Shown in pieces: positions 1-8,197 of a stretch of 64,000 nucleotides of DNA. A program made the position numbers and the translations under genes. The notes below the pieces were generated by a model. That model was given only the letters and a program-made list of their open reading frames with translations, did no database searches and was not told where the DNA came from. Position 1 is the stretch's first letter. Each line of letters opens with the position of its first letter. Source of the stretch: Gordonia sp. PDNC005 (lineage in GTDB: Bacteria > Actinomycetota > Actinomycetes > Mycobacteriales > Mycobacteriaceae); contig NZ_CP070351.1 in NCBI RefSeq assembly GCF_016919385.1, forward strand, positions 248,001 to 312,000, read 5' to 3'.

Positions 1-69
1 GACGAGTCCCGCTACGTGACGGGAACCCAGATCGTCGTCGACGCGGGCCTGACCCAGAAAGTGATCTGA
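1..69 (+). CDS. C-terminal end of a short-chain dehydrogenase (partial)
   Basis: The frame is open from the first base to a TGA at 67-69 and gives 22 residues, including SRYVTGTQIVVDAG. This is the usual C-terminal signature of classical short-chain dehydrogenases (xxTGxxxxVDGG-like). The gene begins left of the window. It ends one base before the next SDR, so the two are probably co-transcribed. The substrate cannot be read from this fragment. Confidence 0.8.
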   Translation, partial: DESRYVTGTQIVVDAGLTQKVI

Positions 70-70
70 C

Positions 71-904
71 ATGAGTGGACGTCTAGAAGGAAAGGTCGCG
101 CTGATCACCGGCGCGGCACGCGGCATTGGACGCGCGCAGGCGGTGCGCTTCGCGCAGGAGGGCGCCGACGTGATCGGCGTCGACCTGTGCGGTCCCGTCG
201 ACACGGTCTCCATCCCGCATGCGACGCGCGACGACCTCGCTGAGACCGCGGCGGCTGTCCGCGCGGAGGGACGACGGTTCGTCGAGGGCGTCGTCGATGT
301 CCGCGACGGCACCGCCTTGCGCGCTGCCGTCGACGCCGGCGTCGCCGAACTCGGCGGGCTCGACACCGTGTGCGCGACCGCGGGAATCACGTCGCGCGGC
401 ATGACGTCGGAGATGACCGACGATCAATGGCGCACCATGATCGACGTCAACCTGACCGGCGTCTGGCAGACGACGAAGGCCGCCGTGCCGCACCTGATCA
501 CGCGGGGTGGCGGATCGATCACGTTGATCAGTTCCATCGCAGGTCTGCGCGGACTGTACGGAGTCGGCCATTACGTGGCGGCCAAGCACGGTGTGGTCGG
601 TCTGATGCGCTCACTTGCGCAGGAGACGGCCGAGTATGGGATCCGAGTGAACACCGTGCATCCGACCAACGTGAACACGCCGATGATCCGGAACGACGTC
701 GTCGCTCGCGGGTTCCGGCCCGACCTCGACCGGAGTCCCACCGAGGAAGAGTTCGCGGCATCGGCCAGGACGATGAACATGCTCGACATCCCGTGGATCG
801 AGCCGGTCGACGTCGCCAACGCATGCCTGTTCCTGGCCTCCGATGAGGCCCGCTACATCACCGCGGTGACTCTCCCCGTCGACGCGGGCAGCACTCAGCG
901 GTGA
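71..904 (+). CDS. Mycofactocin-type SDR family oxidoreductase
   Basis: A 277-residue NAD-dependent short-chain dehydrogenase. The N-terminal glycine motif is TGAARGIG. The catalytic Ser is in ISSIAG, and the Tyr and Lys are in YVAAK. After beta-strand 2 (the DLCG region) there is an insertion of about 20 residues before the next helix. That insertion is typical of SDRs that use mycofactocin to recycle a tightly held NAD, so I favour that subgroup. The start ATG is one base after the stop of the preceding SDR, which suggests coupled translation. Position beside a steroid block hints at a hydroxysteroid or alcohol substrate, but this is inference. No mycofactocin biosynthesis gene is in the window. 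Confidence 0.85.
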   Translation: MSGRLEGKVALITGAARGIGRAQAVRFAQEGADVIGVDLCGPVDTVSIPHATRDDLAETAAAVRAEGRRFVEGVVDVRDGTALRAAVDAGVAELGGLDTVCATAGITSRGMTSEMTDDQWRTMIDVNLTGVWQTTKAAVPHLITRGGGSITLISSIAGLRGLYGVGHYVAAKHGVVGLMRSLAQETAEYGIRVNTVHPTNVNTPMIRNDVVARGFRPDLDRSPTEEEFAASARTMNMLDIPWIEPVDVANACLFLASDEARYITAVTLPVDAGSTQR

Positions 905-935
905 GGTCACGGCCTTTCGGCTCGTTTCGCGGATC

Positions 936-960
936 CTGAGCGAAGCGCAGCGAGACGAAG
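936..960. repeat. GAGCGAAGCG-type short dispersed repeat
   Basis: The intergenic segment carries gagcgaagcgcagcgag. It resembles the in-gene copies at 19733-19792, 44928-44954 and 60224-60250. This copy is the most diverged of the group. Confidence 0.35.
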
Positions 961-997
961 GGCGGTCAAGGAGCAGTAGGAAGCTCGGAGCAGTGAA

Positions 998-1035
998 AAC
1001 TCCGCTCGAGGAACGCACGTTCCTCGAGCGGAGTT
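998..1035. terminator. Bidirectional hairpin terminator
   Basis: A perfect 17-bp inverted repeat, 998-1014 and 1019-1035, surrounds a 4-nt loop. It lies between the plus-strand SDR and the minus-strand hsaD-like gene, so it can serve both converging transcripts. There is no strong T-run, as is common in GC-rich actinomycetes. Confidence 0.75.
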
Positions 1036-1064
1036 CGCTTCTGCGTCGAAAGGTCAGTTACTGA

Positions 1065-1922
1065 TCAGGACTCGAGCAGGAAGCCCATCACGGTGCGTTC
1101 GAATGCCGCTTTTGCCTCGATCATCGCCCAGTGTCCGCAGTTCGGGAACACGTGGAGCTCGGCGTCGGGGATGGTGCGCATCGGCACGAGGGCCATGTCG
1201 AGTGGGCTCACACGATCGTCTCGACCCCAGGTCAGAAGGGTCTTCGCCGACACTTTGTGCATCATCGCCCATTGCGGGGGCGCGTCCGAGGCGTTCATCG
1301 CCTGGATCATCGCGGCGAACGCGGCCTTGCCGTACATGCGGCGCGCGCTCTCCAGCGTGCCGGGTTCGGTCGCGAGCGCCCAGCGCTCCTCGATGAGCTG
1401 GTCCGTGACGACAGCTGGGTCGTAGACCATCGAATGCAGCCACTGGATCAGGCCCTCGCGGGTGGGGTTCTCAGTGAACTCCTGCAGGAGCTTGATGCCC
1501 TCACCGGGACCCGGGCTGAAGATGTTCCGCCCGATGCCGCCGATGGTGACGAGCCGTCGGATGCGGCCCGGGTTCGCGATGTCGTAGCCGATGCCGACGC
1601 CTCCGCCCATCGAATTGCCGACGACGTCGAACGTGTCCAACCCGAGCGCATCGACGAACGCGCCGAGCGCCGCTCCGGCGGTGACCATGGGATGGCCGCC
1701 CCAGTCGTCACTCACGCCGAAGCCGGGGAACTCGAGGACGAGGCACCGGAAGTGCTCGCCGAACAGGCCGAGGTTGCCGCGGTAGTTGCGCCAGCCGGTC
1801 ACGCCGGGGCCCGAGCCGTGCAGCAGCACGAGGGGAGGGCCGTCGCCGTACTCGTGATAGCGCAGCACACCCTGAGGCGTCTGCAGTTCACGAAGAGTGG
1901 CGTCGTAGTCGACGTCCGTCAT
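1065..1922 (-). CDS. hsaD: HsaD-type meta-cleavage product hydrolase
   Basis: A 285-residue alpha/beta hydrolase of the carbon-carbon bond hydrolase group. The oxyanion region is LLHGSGPG (residues 34-41) and the nucleophile Ser104 is in GNSMGG. Asp236 is in GRDDRV and His264 in NCGHW, with spacing as in mycobacterial HsaD. HsaD hydrolyses 4,9-DSHA, made by HsaC, to HIP (9,17-dioxo-1,2,3,4,10,19-hexanorandrostan-5-oic acid) and HHD. The RBS AGGAG precedes the ATG. It is the last gene of the operon that starts at 6364. It is the only HsaD-like gene in the window: the hsaA-hsaC-hsaB operon at 40-43 kb lacks one, so this copy may serve both sets. Confidence 0.88.
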   Translation of the reverse strand: MTDVDYDATLRELQTPQGVLRYHEYGDGPPLVLLHGSGPGVTGWRNYRGNLGLFGEHFRCLVLEFPGFGVSDDWGGHPMVTAGAALGAFVDALGLDTFDVVGNSMGGGVGIGYDIANPGRIRRLVTIGGIGRNIFSPGPGEGIKLLQEFTENPTREGLIQWLHSMVYDPAVVTDQLIEERWALATEPGTLESARRMYGKAAFAAMIQAMNASDAPPQWAMMHKVSAKTLLTWGRDDRVSPLDMALVPMRTIPDAELHVFPNCGHWAMIEAKAAFERTVMGFLLES

Positions 1923-1952
1923 GTTTCTACTCCTGAAGTGGATGTTCTGGTG

Positions 1953-2210
1953 TCAGCCGATGAGGCCGGGTACGGGCTCCCGACGGAGGTCGGCGGTGCC
2001 GAGCCTGCCGTCGCGGACGGCCCCCTCGATGGCGTCGCGCAAGGCGATGCACGTGGGGATGTTCTGAGTCTTCTCGCCGCGCGCCACCCGCTCTGCGAAC
2101 TCGTGGCATGCGTTCTGCGAATCGTCGAGCCACTGCACGCTCGTGTGCGTCGGGCTGAACTTCTCAACCAGGACCCTATTTGTGCAGGTCCCGCAACTTA
2201 TCTCGTGCAT
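1953..2210 (-). CDS. Small four-cysteine protein, paralog of the KshA-linked protein at 38452-38826
   Basis: An 85-residue soluble protein with RBS AGAAGG. Cys6 and Cys9 form a CxxC near the N-terminus; Cys35 and Cys54 follow. It aligns without gaps over the first 54 residues with the protein at 38452-38826: both share ...C-x2-C...SPxHTSVQW...C...PTC. The C-x2-C-x25-C-x18-C spacing would suit a Zn or Fe-S site, but this is not shown. No signal peptide or membrane segment is seen. It lies between the hsaD-like and ketosteroid isomerase genes. The family recalls the uncharacterised KstR-regulated neighbour of kshA in Mycobacterium (Rv3527), from memory only. Function unknown. Confidence 0.75.
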   Translation of the reverse strand: MHEISCGTCTNRVLVEKFSPTHTSVQWLDDSQNACHEFAERVARGEKTQNIPTCIALRDAIEGAVRDGRLGTADLRREPVPGLIG

Positions 2211-2228
2211 GTTTCACACCTTCTCTGC

Positions 2229-2597
2229 TCAGGCGACGGTCATGTCGGACGGCGCCCAGAAGGCACGCATCGACGTGATGAGGCCGTCGGCGTCGAACGT
2301 CATGACGTCGATCGGTTCGACGACGTACTTCGCATCGCCTGCGGTCGTGACGACGCGGAATGCGAATGCGGCCTGCAGTCCGCAGACACGCGCGGTCAGC
2401 AGCTCTGTGGTGAGTTCGGCGCCTGCGAGGCCGCCGTAGAACTCGGCGATCGCGTCGCGGCCACGCCGGACGTCGGAGCCGACCGGGTCTTCGAGGGTGG
2501 CGTCGGGTGCGTAGAGCGCGGCGACGGCCGCAGCGTCGCCGGTGGCGACGGTGTCCAGGTAGGTGCGGATGGTGGCGTGGATGTCGGGTTCGGACAT
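2229..2597 (-). CDS. Ketosteroid delta5-isomerase (KSI, SnoaL/NTF2-like fold)
   Basis: A 122-residue protein closely patterned on Comamonas testosteroni KSI, which moves the double bond of delta5-3-ketosteroids to delta4. The three catalytic residues are visible: Tyr13 (KSI Tyr14), Asp37 in LEDPVGSD (KSI Asp38) and Asp97 in EPID (KSI Asp99). A longer reading from 2639 is possible. I chose the ATG at 2597 because AGGAG lies about 6 nt upstream and residues then align one-to-one with known KSIs. It sits in the operon with two KstD-type dehydrogenases, consistent with processing 3-keto-5-ene steroids before ring A desaturation. Confidence 0.88.
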   Translation of the reverse strand: MSEPDIHATIRTYLDTVATGDAAAVAALYAPDATLEDPVGSDVRRGRDAIAEFYGGLAGAELTTELLTARVCGLQAAFAFRVVTTAGDAKYVVEPIDVMTFDADGLITSMRAFWAPSDMTVA

Positions 2598-2625
2598 GTG
2601 GCTCTCCTGTGTGGTTGGGCTTGGG

Positions 2626-3135
2626 TCAGCCGAGTTCACGGACGGGATCGGTCCCGTCCCAGTGGCGGGCGGCGGCGACGCCCGCGGCGATCAGTTCGCG
2701 CATCATGCCGCCCTCGATGTACTCCACGACCAGACCCGGCTGGTCAGCGGATTCCAGGTAGGCGACGCGTGTCATCTCGTTGCCTGCGCGGAACAGGACG
2801 GACAGTCCGCTGCGTTCCGCGGCGGCGATGGAGGCGTCGAGGTCGTCGGTGATCCAGGCGACGTGGTGGAGCCCGAGCAGGGGAGACCCGTCGTCATCGG
2901 CGTACGGAGAAGGGGTCGACGACGTGATCTGCATCAGCTCGACCTGCAGCTCGCCGCTGTAGCCCATCGCGACGTTCATCGTCACTGTTGTGGTCTCACC
3001 GCGAAACTCGCCGTCGAGTGTGACGTTGCGGAACACTGTCCACGGTCCGATTCCGGTGGTCCGGATCCAGTGTTCGACGGCAGCGTCGAGATCGTCGACG
3101 ACGTATCCGTTCTGGACGATGTTTCCGGTGGTCAT
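2626..3135 (-). CDS. VOC (glyoxalase/bleomycin-resistance) family protein
   Basis: A 169-residue protein of the vicinal-oxygen-chelate fold. Two beta-alpha-beta-beta-beta modules are recognisable, one around VVDDLDAAVEHW and one around LHHVAWITDDLDAS. It resembles the glyoxalase_4 / methylmalonyl-CoA epimerase group rather than the extradiol dioxygenases. I chose the ATG at 3135 because it overlaps the stop of the upstream KstD-like gene (ATGA), indicating translational coupling. Its place between KstD and KSI genes suggests work on a steroid or a ring fragment. The reaction is unknown. Confidence 0.8.
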   Translation of the reverse strand: MTTGNIVQNGYVVDDLDAAVEHWIRTTGIGPWTVFRNVTLDGEFRGETTTVTMNVAMGYSGELQVELMQITSSTPSPYADDDGSPLLGLHHVAWITDDLDASIAAAERSGLSVLFRAGNEMTRVAYLESADQPGLVVEYIEGGMMRELIAAGVAAARHWDGTDPVRELG

Positions 3136-4808
3136 TCGGAGACCGCCGGCTGTGCGGTCCGCTGCTCGGCGGGCTTGTCGGCGGCGTGATTGGCTGCGAT
3201 CCACCCGAATGTCATCGCGGGTCCGATCGTGGCGCCGGGGCCCGCGTATTCGTTGCCCATCACCGCGGCGGATGTGTTGCCGACGGCGTACAGGCCGTCG
3301 ATGATCGAGCCGTCTGCACGCGTGACCTGTGCGTTCTCGTCATAGACGAGGCCACCCTTGGTGCCGAGATCCCCGACCCGCATGCGCATCGCGTAGTACG
3401 GCGCACGATCGACCGAGTCGAGCACGGGATGTGGGAGCGAGGGGTCGCCGTAGTACCGGTCGTACGCGCTGTCGCCCCGGCCGAAGTCGTCGTCGTGACC
3501 GCGGTCGGCGAGTTCGTTGATGCGGGTCACCTCGGCGCCCAGACCCTCCGGGTCGACGCCGATCGACTGTGCGAGTTCGGTGACGGTGTCGGCGGCGTGG
3601 ATGAGGCCGTCCTCGATCCACGACGCCGGGAACTTCTGGCCGGGCATGATGCCGCCGACCGGGTAGCGGTTCTTCGCCCGCGAGTCGAAGACGAACCACG
3701 CGTCGACGTGTCCGCCTTCGAGCTGCGCGTGAGTGAACGTGACGTACGGGGACGCCTCGTTGGTGAATCGACGGCCGGAGGTGTCGACGATCAGCGAGCG
3801 GGGGATCGACCTCTCGGCGACCAAGACCTGCATCACGCCGTTCGGAAGCTGCATCGACGGCATCCACCAGGCGTCGTCCATCAGATCGACTGCGGCGCCG
3901 ACCGCCTGCCCCGCGCGGATTCCGTCTCCGGTGTTGTCCTTCGACGCCGCACTGTAGTTCGGCCCGGCTCCGTCGGGGAGGTACTGATCGCGCATCTCCT
4001 GGTTGTGTTCAAACCCGCCGGTCGCGAGGATCACGCCACGACGTGCGGTGAGGGTTAGACGAGAGCCGTCGCGCGTCACCTCGACACCCGTGACGGCTCC
4101 GGTCTCATCGGTGACGAGAGACTCCATCGGAGTGCTCAACCACAAGGGGATGTGGGCGTCCTTGACCGCCAGCCGCAGTCGGGCCGCAAGCGCCCGACCG
4201 AGCGTCTCCATGCGGGCTTTGCGGGCTACGGCGATGACGGCGGCGACGCCGGTCTTCAGCGCCTGCCGCCTCGCCTTCCACGTGCGCGTCACCATGTTGA
4301 GCTGCACGAAATCCTTCTGCGTGATGTACAGCCCCGGGGGAGTGGCGAGGGCCGCCGAACGCAGTAGGTCGGCGTCCTCGCCGAGTGCCCGGATGTCGAA
4401 CGGCAGCGGCTCCACCGAACGACCTTCGGGCCTGCCGCCGGGATTCTCCGGGTGGTAGTCGCTATAGCCGGTGCACCACTGGAACTTCAGGTGCGGACTG
4501 CGGTCGAGGAAGGCCATCATCTTCGGGCCTTCGTCGATGAACGCGTCGAGATTCGCCGACGGGACGTGATCTCCGACGATGGAGTCGAGGTAGCCGCGCA
4601 CGCTCTCCCGGCTGTCGACGATGCCGATGCGCTCCAGTTGGGGGCTGTTCGGGATCCACACGCCGCCGCCCGACAGCGCCGTGCTGCCGCCGTAGACGTC
4701 GGCCTTCTCGATGATGAGCGTCGACAGACCCCGGTCCGCGGCGGCCAAGGCCGCAGTCAGTCCGCCCGCACCACTGCCGACGACGATGACGTCGTATTCG
4801 GTCTTCAT
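3132..4808 (-). CDS. 3-ketosteroid-delta1-dehydrogenase family flavoprotein (KstD3-like)
   Basis: A 558-residue FAD enzyme. The N-terminal dinucleotide motif is GSGAGG and a second FAD segment is STALSGGGVW. KstD active-site equivalents are present: Tyr in GYSDY, Tyr in NEASPY, and the Tyr-x3-Gly pair in EYAGPGATIG. These enzymes remove hydrogens from C1 and C2 of 3-ketosteroids, using FAD, to give 1,4-diene-3-ones. The start ATG overlaps the upstream stop (ATGA), and the next gene overlaps in the same way. It is about as close to the bona fide kstD at 32863-34560 as to the neighbouring 519-residue paralog. A 5-alpha-saturated substrate is possible but not readable here. Confidence 0.85.
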   Translation of the reverse strand: MKTEYDVIVVGSGAGGLTAALAAADRGLSTLIIEKADVYGGSTALSGGGVWIPNSPQLERIGIVDSRESVRGYLDSIVGDHVPSANLDAFIDEGPKMMAFLDRSPHLKFQWCTGYSDYHPENPGGRPEGRSVEPLPFDIRALGEDADLLRSAALATPPGLYITQKDFVQLNMVTRTWKARRQALKTGVAAVIAVARKARMETLGRALAARLRLAVKDAHIPLWLSTPMESLVTDETGAVTGVEVTRDGSRLTLTARRGVILATGGFEHNQEMRDQYLPDGAGPNYSAASKDNTGDGIRAGQAVGAAVDLMDDAWWMPSMQLPNGVMQVLVAERSIPRSLIVDTSGRRFTNEASPYVTFTHAQLEGGHVDAWFVFDSRAKNRYPVGGIMPGQKFPASWIEDGLIHAADTVTELAQSIGVDPEGLGAEVTRINELADRGHDDDFGRGDSAYDRYYGDPSLPHPVLDSVDRAPYYAMRMRVGDLGTKGGLVYDENAQVTRADGSIIDGLYAVGNTSAAVMGNEYAGPGATIGPAMTFGWIAANHAADKPAEQRTAQPAVSE

Positions 4809-6364
4809 GCCGAAACCTCCTGCTTCGCGTCGGCCATCGCACGAACGGCCAGGTGGCTGAACAGCATCGACGTGCCGATGGGGTTGCCGCCACCGGGGTA
4901 GACGGTGCCGCTGGGCGCGGCCATCGTGTTGCCCGCCGCGTACAGGCCCTTGATCGCGGAACCGTCGGCGCGGAGCACGTTGCCCGTGACGTCGGTTGTG
5001 AGCCCGCCCTTCGTCCCCAGGTCAGAGACGCCGAACGCCGCAGCGTGGAACGGCCCCTGGTCCACAGTCACCAGAGGCGGTTCGCCGCCGGAGAAGGCTC
5101 GGTCGTAGGCCTCGTCGCCGCGCCCGAAGTCGGGATCGACACCGGTCGGGACGTGGCCGTTGTACTTCTCGACGGTGGCGACGAGAGCATCAGCGGGGAC
5201 GCCGATCTTCGCGGCGAGCTCCTCAAGGGTGTCCGCCGTGTGCCACAGGCCCGCGTCGACGTACTCCTGGGTGGGTGAGAACGACACGTTCGGCGCCTTG
5301 CACGGCGGCACCACGCCCTCCTTGTCGTCGTAGATCATCCAGAACGGGAGCGTCACCTCGCCGGCGGCCATCTGATCGAGGACGTCGCGGCCGAGGCGAT
5401 CGTACGGCGCGGACTCGTTCACAAAACGTTCGCCGTTCTGGTTGACGAAGATGCCGCCGGTGAACCACAGCGCGAACGCCGACCGGCCGTCCGGGTGCGT
5501 CAGACCGGGTGACCACCACGCCTGATCCATGAGGTCGGTGTCTGCACCAGCGGCGATGCCGGCCCGGTGGGCCTGTCCGGTGTTGGTCGCCGGACCCATC
5601 GTGTCGCGGGCGACGCCGGGCACACCGTACTCGGCGCGCATGGTGTCGTTGCTCTCGAACCCGCCGGTCGCGAGCAGCACGCCGCGGCGAGCGCGGATCG
5701 CCTCACGCTTTCCGTCGCGCTCGACGATCACGCCGGTCACTTCGCCGTTCTCGGTCACGAGGTCGACGAGAGCCGTGTTGAGCTGCAGCGTCGCGTTGTG
5801 GCGGGGTTCGAGAGCCATCAGGAAGCGGGCGACCAGAGCGCGTCCGCCGATGTAGTAGTCGGGGGTCGGAGCCCCGAGCCGGTCGACATCGAGCGGCCCG
5901 CGCACCACGTCTTTGTAGGCAGGTGCATCGGAGACGGGGAACGGCGTCGGCATCGTGTGGCGCTGCCCGTCGAGGCGGGCTTTCGGCGCCTTGCCGAAGT
6001 AGTCGGGCCACGGCAGCATCTCGAACTTCAGGTTGTCGTCCTGTTCGAGGTAGTCGATGAGCGGCGCGCCGCCGCGGACGTAGGTCTCCTGAAGGTCGGC
6101 CGGGGTGCGGTCGCCGACCACCGATCGGTAGTAGGTGAGGGCGTCGTCGATCGTGTCGTCGGTTCCCGCCCGCATCAACACTGGATTGCACGGGAACCAC
6201 ACGCCTCCGCCTCCCGAGTAGGCGGTGGTTCCGCCGAATTTGTCGGACGCCTCCACCAGGAGGACCGACAGGCCCTCACGCGCGGCCGTGTAGGCGCCGC
6301 ACATGCCGCCGCCTCCCGATCCGGCCACGATCACGTCGTACTCCTGCGTCCAGTCCACGCTCAA
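4805..6364 (-). CDS. kstD: 3-ketosteroid-delta1-dehydrogenase (KstD1-like)
   Basis: A 519-residue flavoprotein resembling Rhodococcus KstD1 along its length. It has the FAD motif GSGGGG, catalytic-position Tyr in WPDYF, Tyr in NESAPY, and Tyr-x3-Gly in VYPGGGNPIG. It introduces the C1-C2 double bond in androstenedione-type steroids, the step that combines with KshA 9-alpha-hydroxylation to break ring B. The first codon is probably TTG at 6364: an AGGAG lies 7 nt upstream of it, while the in-frame GTG at 6358 is 13 nt away. It is the first gene of a six-gene minus-strand operon ending with the hsaD-like gene. The promoter region holds a tandem palindrome (6442-6475). Confidence 0.88.
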   Translation of the reverse strand: MSVDWTQEYDVIVAGSGGGGMCGAYTAAREGLSVLLVEASDKFGGTTAYSGGGGVWFPCNPVLMRAGTDDTIDDALTYYRSVVGDRTPADLQETYVRGGAPLIDYLEQDDNLKFEMLPWPDYFGKAPKARLDGQRHTMPTPFPVSDAPAYKDVVRGPLDVDRLGAPTPDYYIGGRALVARFLMALEPRHNATLQLNTALVDLVTENGEVTGVIVERDGKREAIRARRGVLLATGGFESNDTMRAEYGVPGVARDTMGPATNTGQAHRAGIAAGADTDLMDQAWWSPGLTHPDGRSAFALWFTGGIFVNQNGERFVNESAPYDRLGRDVLDQMAAGEVTLPFWMIYDDKEGVVPPCKAPNVSFSPTQEYVDAGLWHTADTLEELAAKIGVPADALVATVEKYNGHVPTGVDPDFGRGDEAYDRAFSGGEPPLVTVDQGPFHAAAFGVSDLGTKGGLTTDVTGNVLRADGSAIKGLYAAGNTMAAPSGTVYPGGGNPIGTSMLFSHLAVRAMADAKQEVSA

Positions 6365-6441
6365 CGGTCCACTCCTGACTCATGACGAAAATGTCGTTCG
6401 ACGCCGACGTTAAGCCGCACGGCTACACCGGAGGCCGCGGA

Positions 6442-6475
6442 TTCCCGGTGACCGGGACGTACCGGTGAGCGGGAA
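6442..6475. promoter_or_regulatory. Tandem 17-bp palindromic operator candidate between kstD and BVMO genes
   Basis: Two adjoining 17-mers, TTCCCGGTGACCGGGAC (6442-6458) and GTACCGGTGAGCGGGAA (6459-6475), fit an inverted pattern TTCCCG-n5-CGGGAA. A perfect-arm copy is upstream of the kshA-type gene at 13546-13562. The divergent intergenic position suits control of both the minus-strand dehydrogenase operon and the plus-strand monooxygenase. It is not a KstR box. The cognate regulator is unknown; the IclR gene at 9079-9879 is a nearby candidate. Confidence 0.55.
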
Positions 6476-6558
6476 CGACGCTGTCGTCTCGGCGGTGAGG
6501 GTCCTAGCGTCGTGGCTGTTGATCGGGGAAGTCCCGGCACAGTGACGAGAGGCGCAGC

Positions 6559-8169
6559 GTGAGTGAGACTGTGGAGTCCGTAGACGTCGACGTGGTGGTT
6601 GTCGGTGCAGGTTTCGGTGGGCTGTACGCTCTGCACCGCCTGCGTTCGGACGGCAAGAGCGTCCGGCTCTTCGAGGCGGGCGGCGGCATCGGCGGCGTCT
6701 GGTACTGGAACCGTTACCCCGGCGCACGCTGCGACGTCGAGAGCGTCGACTATTCGTACTCGTTCGACGAGGACCTCCAGCAGGAGTGGGACTGGAGTGA
6801 GAAGTACGCGACCCAGCCCGAGATCCTCCGATACGTCGATCACGTCGCGACACGTTTTGACCTGTACCGCGATATCAGCCTCAACACCAGGGTGGAGCAG
6901 ATCGCCCTCGATGAGGACACGCTGACGTGGACGGTGGAGACCGACACCGGTGAGACTGTGACCGCTCGGTGGGTCGTCCTGGCACTCGGGCCGCTGTCGA
7001 ACTCGAACATCCCCGCCATCGACGGGATCAACGACTTCGCCGGGCCTGTTCTGCACACGGGACGCTGGCCGCACGAAGAAGTCGACTTCACCGGGCAGCG
7101 TGTCGGTGTCATCGGAACCGGATCGTCCGGAATACAGTCGATTCCCGAGATCGCCAAACAGGCCGATCACCTCACGGTGTTCCAGCGCACCGCAAACTAC
7201 AGCATCCCCGCCGGGAACCGCCCGCTGTCGGACGCGGATCGCGCCGCGCAGAAGGCCGACTACGCGGAGCGGCGTCGACTGTCGATGGCCAGCGGCGGCG
7301 GCTCGCCCCACATGGCGTTCCCCAAGAACACGCTCGAGGCCACCGATCAGGAGCGGCAGTCCGCGTACGAGGAACGTTGGGAGTTGGGCGGCGTGCTGTT
7401 CAGCAAGACGTTCCCCGACCAGCTGACGTCCCTCGAAGCCAACGGTCCCGCCCGCGAGTTCTGGGAGTCGAAGGTCCGCGCGGTGATCGACGACCCCGAT
7501 GTCGCGGCCGACCTGATCCCGTCGGATCATCCGATCGGCACCAAGCGGATCTGCACCGACAGCGGCTACTTCGAGACGTACAACCGCGACAACGTCGAAC
7601 TGGTGAACCTGCGGAAGGCCCCCATCGAACGGATCGACGCGACGGGTGTGGTCACCGCCGACGGACGGCATCACGACCTCGATGCGCTCGTCCTTGCAAC
7701 CGGCTTCGACGCGATGACCGGCTCGGTCGCCAAGATCAACATCGTCGGACGCGGCGGTCGGACCTTGAACGACGAGTGGGCTGCCGGGCCACGCACATAT
7801 CTCGGGCTCGGCATCTCCGGGTTCCCGAACCTGTTCAACCTGACCGGGCCCGGCAGTCCGTCGGTGTTGGCGAACATGGTGCTGCACTCGGAACTGCACG
7901 TCGACTGGATCTCCGACGCGATCGCTCATGTCGACGAGGCCGGTGCCGCGGGCTTCGAAGCCCGCGCCGAGGCGGTCGACGAGTGGGTCGCCGAGTGCAG
8001 GCGTCGCGCCGAGGGGTCGCTCATGGTGCAGGCCAATTCCTGGTATCTCGGGGCCAACATCCCCGGTCGTCCGCGAGTGTTCATGCCGTTCGTCGGCGGG
8101 TTCGGAGCGTACGGCGACATCATCGCGAAAGTCGCAGCAAACGACTACGACGGCTTCCAACTCCTCTGA
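6559..8169 (+). CDS. Flavin-dependent Baeyer-Villiger monooxygenase
   Basis: A 536-residue class B flavoprotein. Residues 16-21 (GAGFGG) bind FAD and 186-191 (GTGSSG) form the NADPH Rossmann motif. Residues 160-171 match the Baeyer-Villiger fingerprint FxGxxxHxxxWP (FAGPVLHTGRWP). Such enzymes insert oxygen next to a ketone using NADPH and O2, making esters or lactones; the cyclohexanone/steroid monooxygenase branch is the nearest. Start GTG with upstream GAGAGG. It diverges from the KstD operon and is followed by a hairpin and a PadR gene. A steroid ketone substrate is inferred from context only. Confidence 0.87.
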   Translation: MSETVESVDVDVVVVGAGFGGLYALHRLRSDGKSVRLFEAGGGIGGVWYWNRYPGARCDVESVDYSYSFDEDLQQEWDWSEKYATQPEILRYVDHVATRFDLYRDISLNTRVEQIALDEDTLTWTVETDTGETVTARWVVLALGPLSNSNIPAIDGINDFAGPVLHTGRWPHEEVDFTGQRVGVIGTGSSGIQSIPEIAKQADHLTVFQRTANYSIPAGNRPLSDADRAAQKADYAERRRLSMASGGGSPHMAFPKNTLEATDQERQSAYEERWELGGVLFSKTFPDQLTSLEANGPAREFWESKVRAVIDDPDVAADLIPSDHPIGTKRICTDSGYFETYNRDNVELVNLRKAPIERIDATGVVTADGRHHDLDALVLATGFDAMTGSVAKINIVGRGGRTLNDEWAAGPRTYLGLGISGFPNLFNLTGPGSPSVLANMVLHSELHVDWISDAIAHVDEAGAAGFEARAEAVDEWVAECRRRAEGSLMVQANSWYLGANIPGRPRVFMPFVGGFGAYGDIIAKVAANDYDGFQLL

Positions 8170-8197
8170 CCAATGTGAGACTGTTCGTCCCCTAAAC

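Noticed and set aside
1131..2852. 573-codon plus-strand open frame
   Set aside because: It runs antisense through the hsaD-type, small cysteine protein and KSI genes, whose families and active sites are clear. Its composition is the Arg/Ala/Asp/Val-rich pattern of GC-rich shadow frames.
6361..8160. 599-codon minus-strand open frame
   Set aside because: Antisense to the Baeyer-Villiger monooxygenase, which has all family motifs. No recognisable domain.
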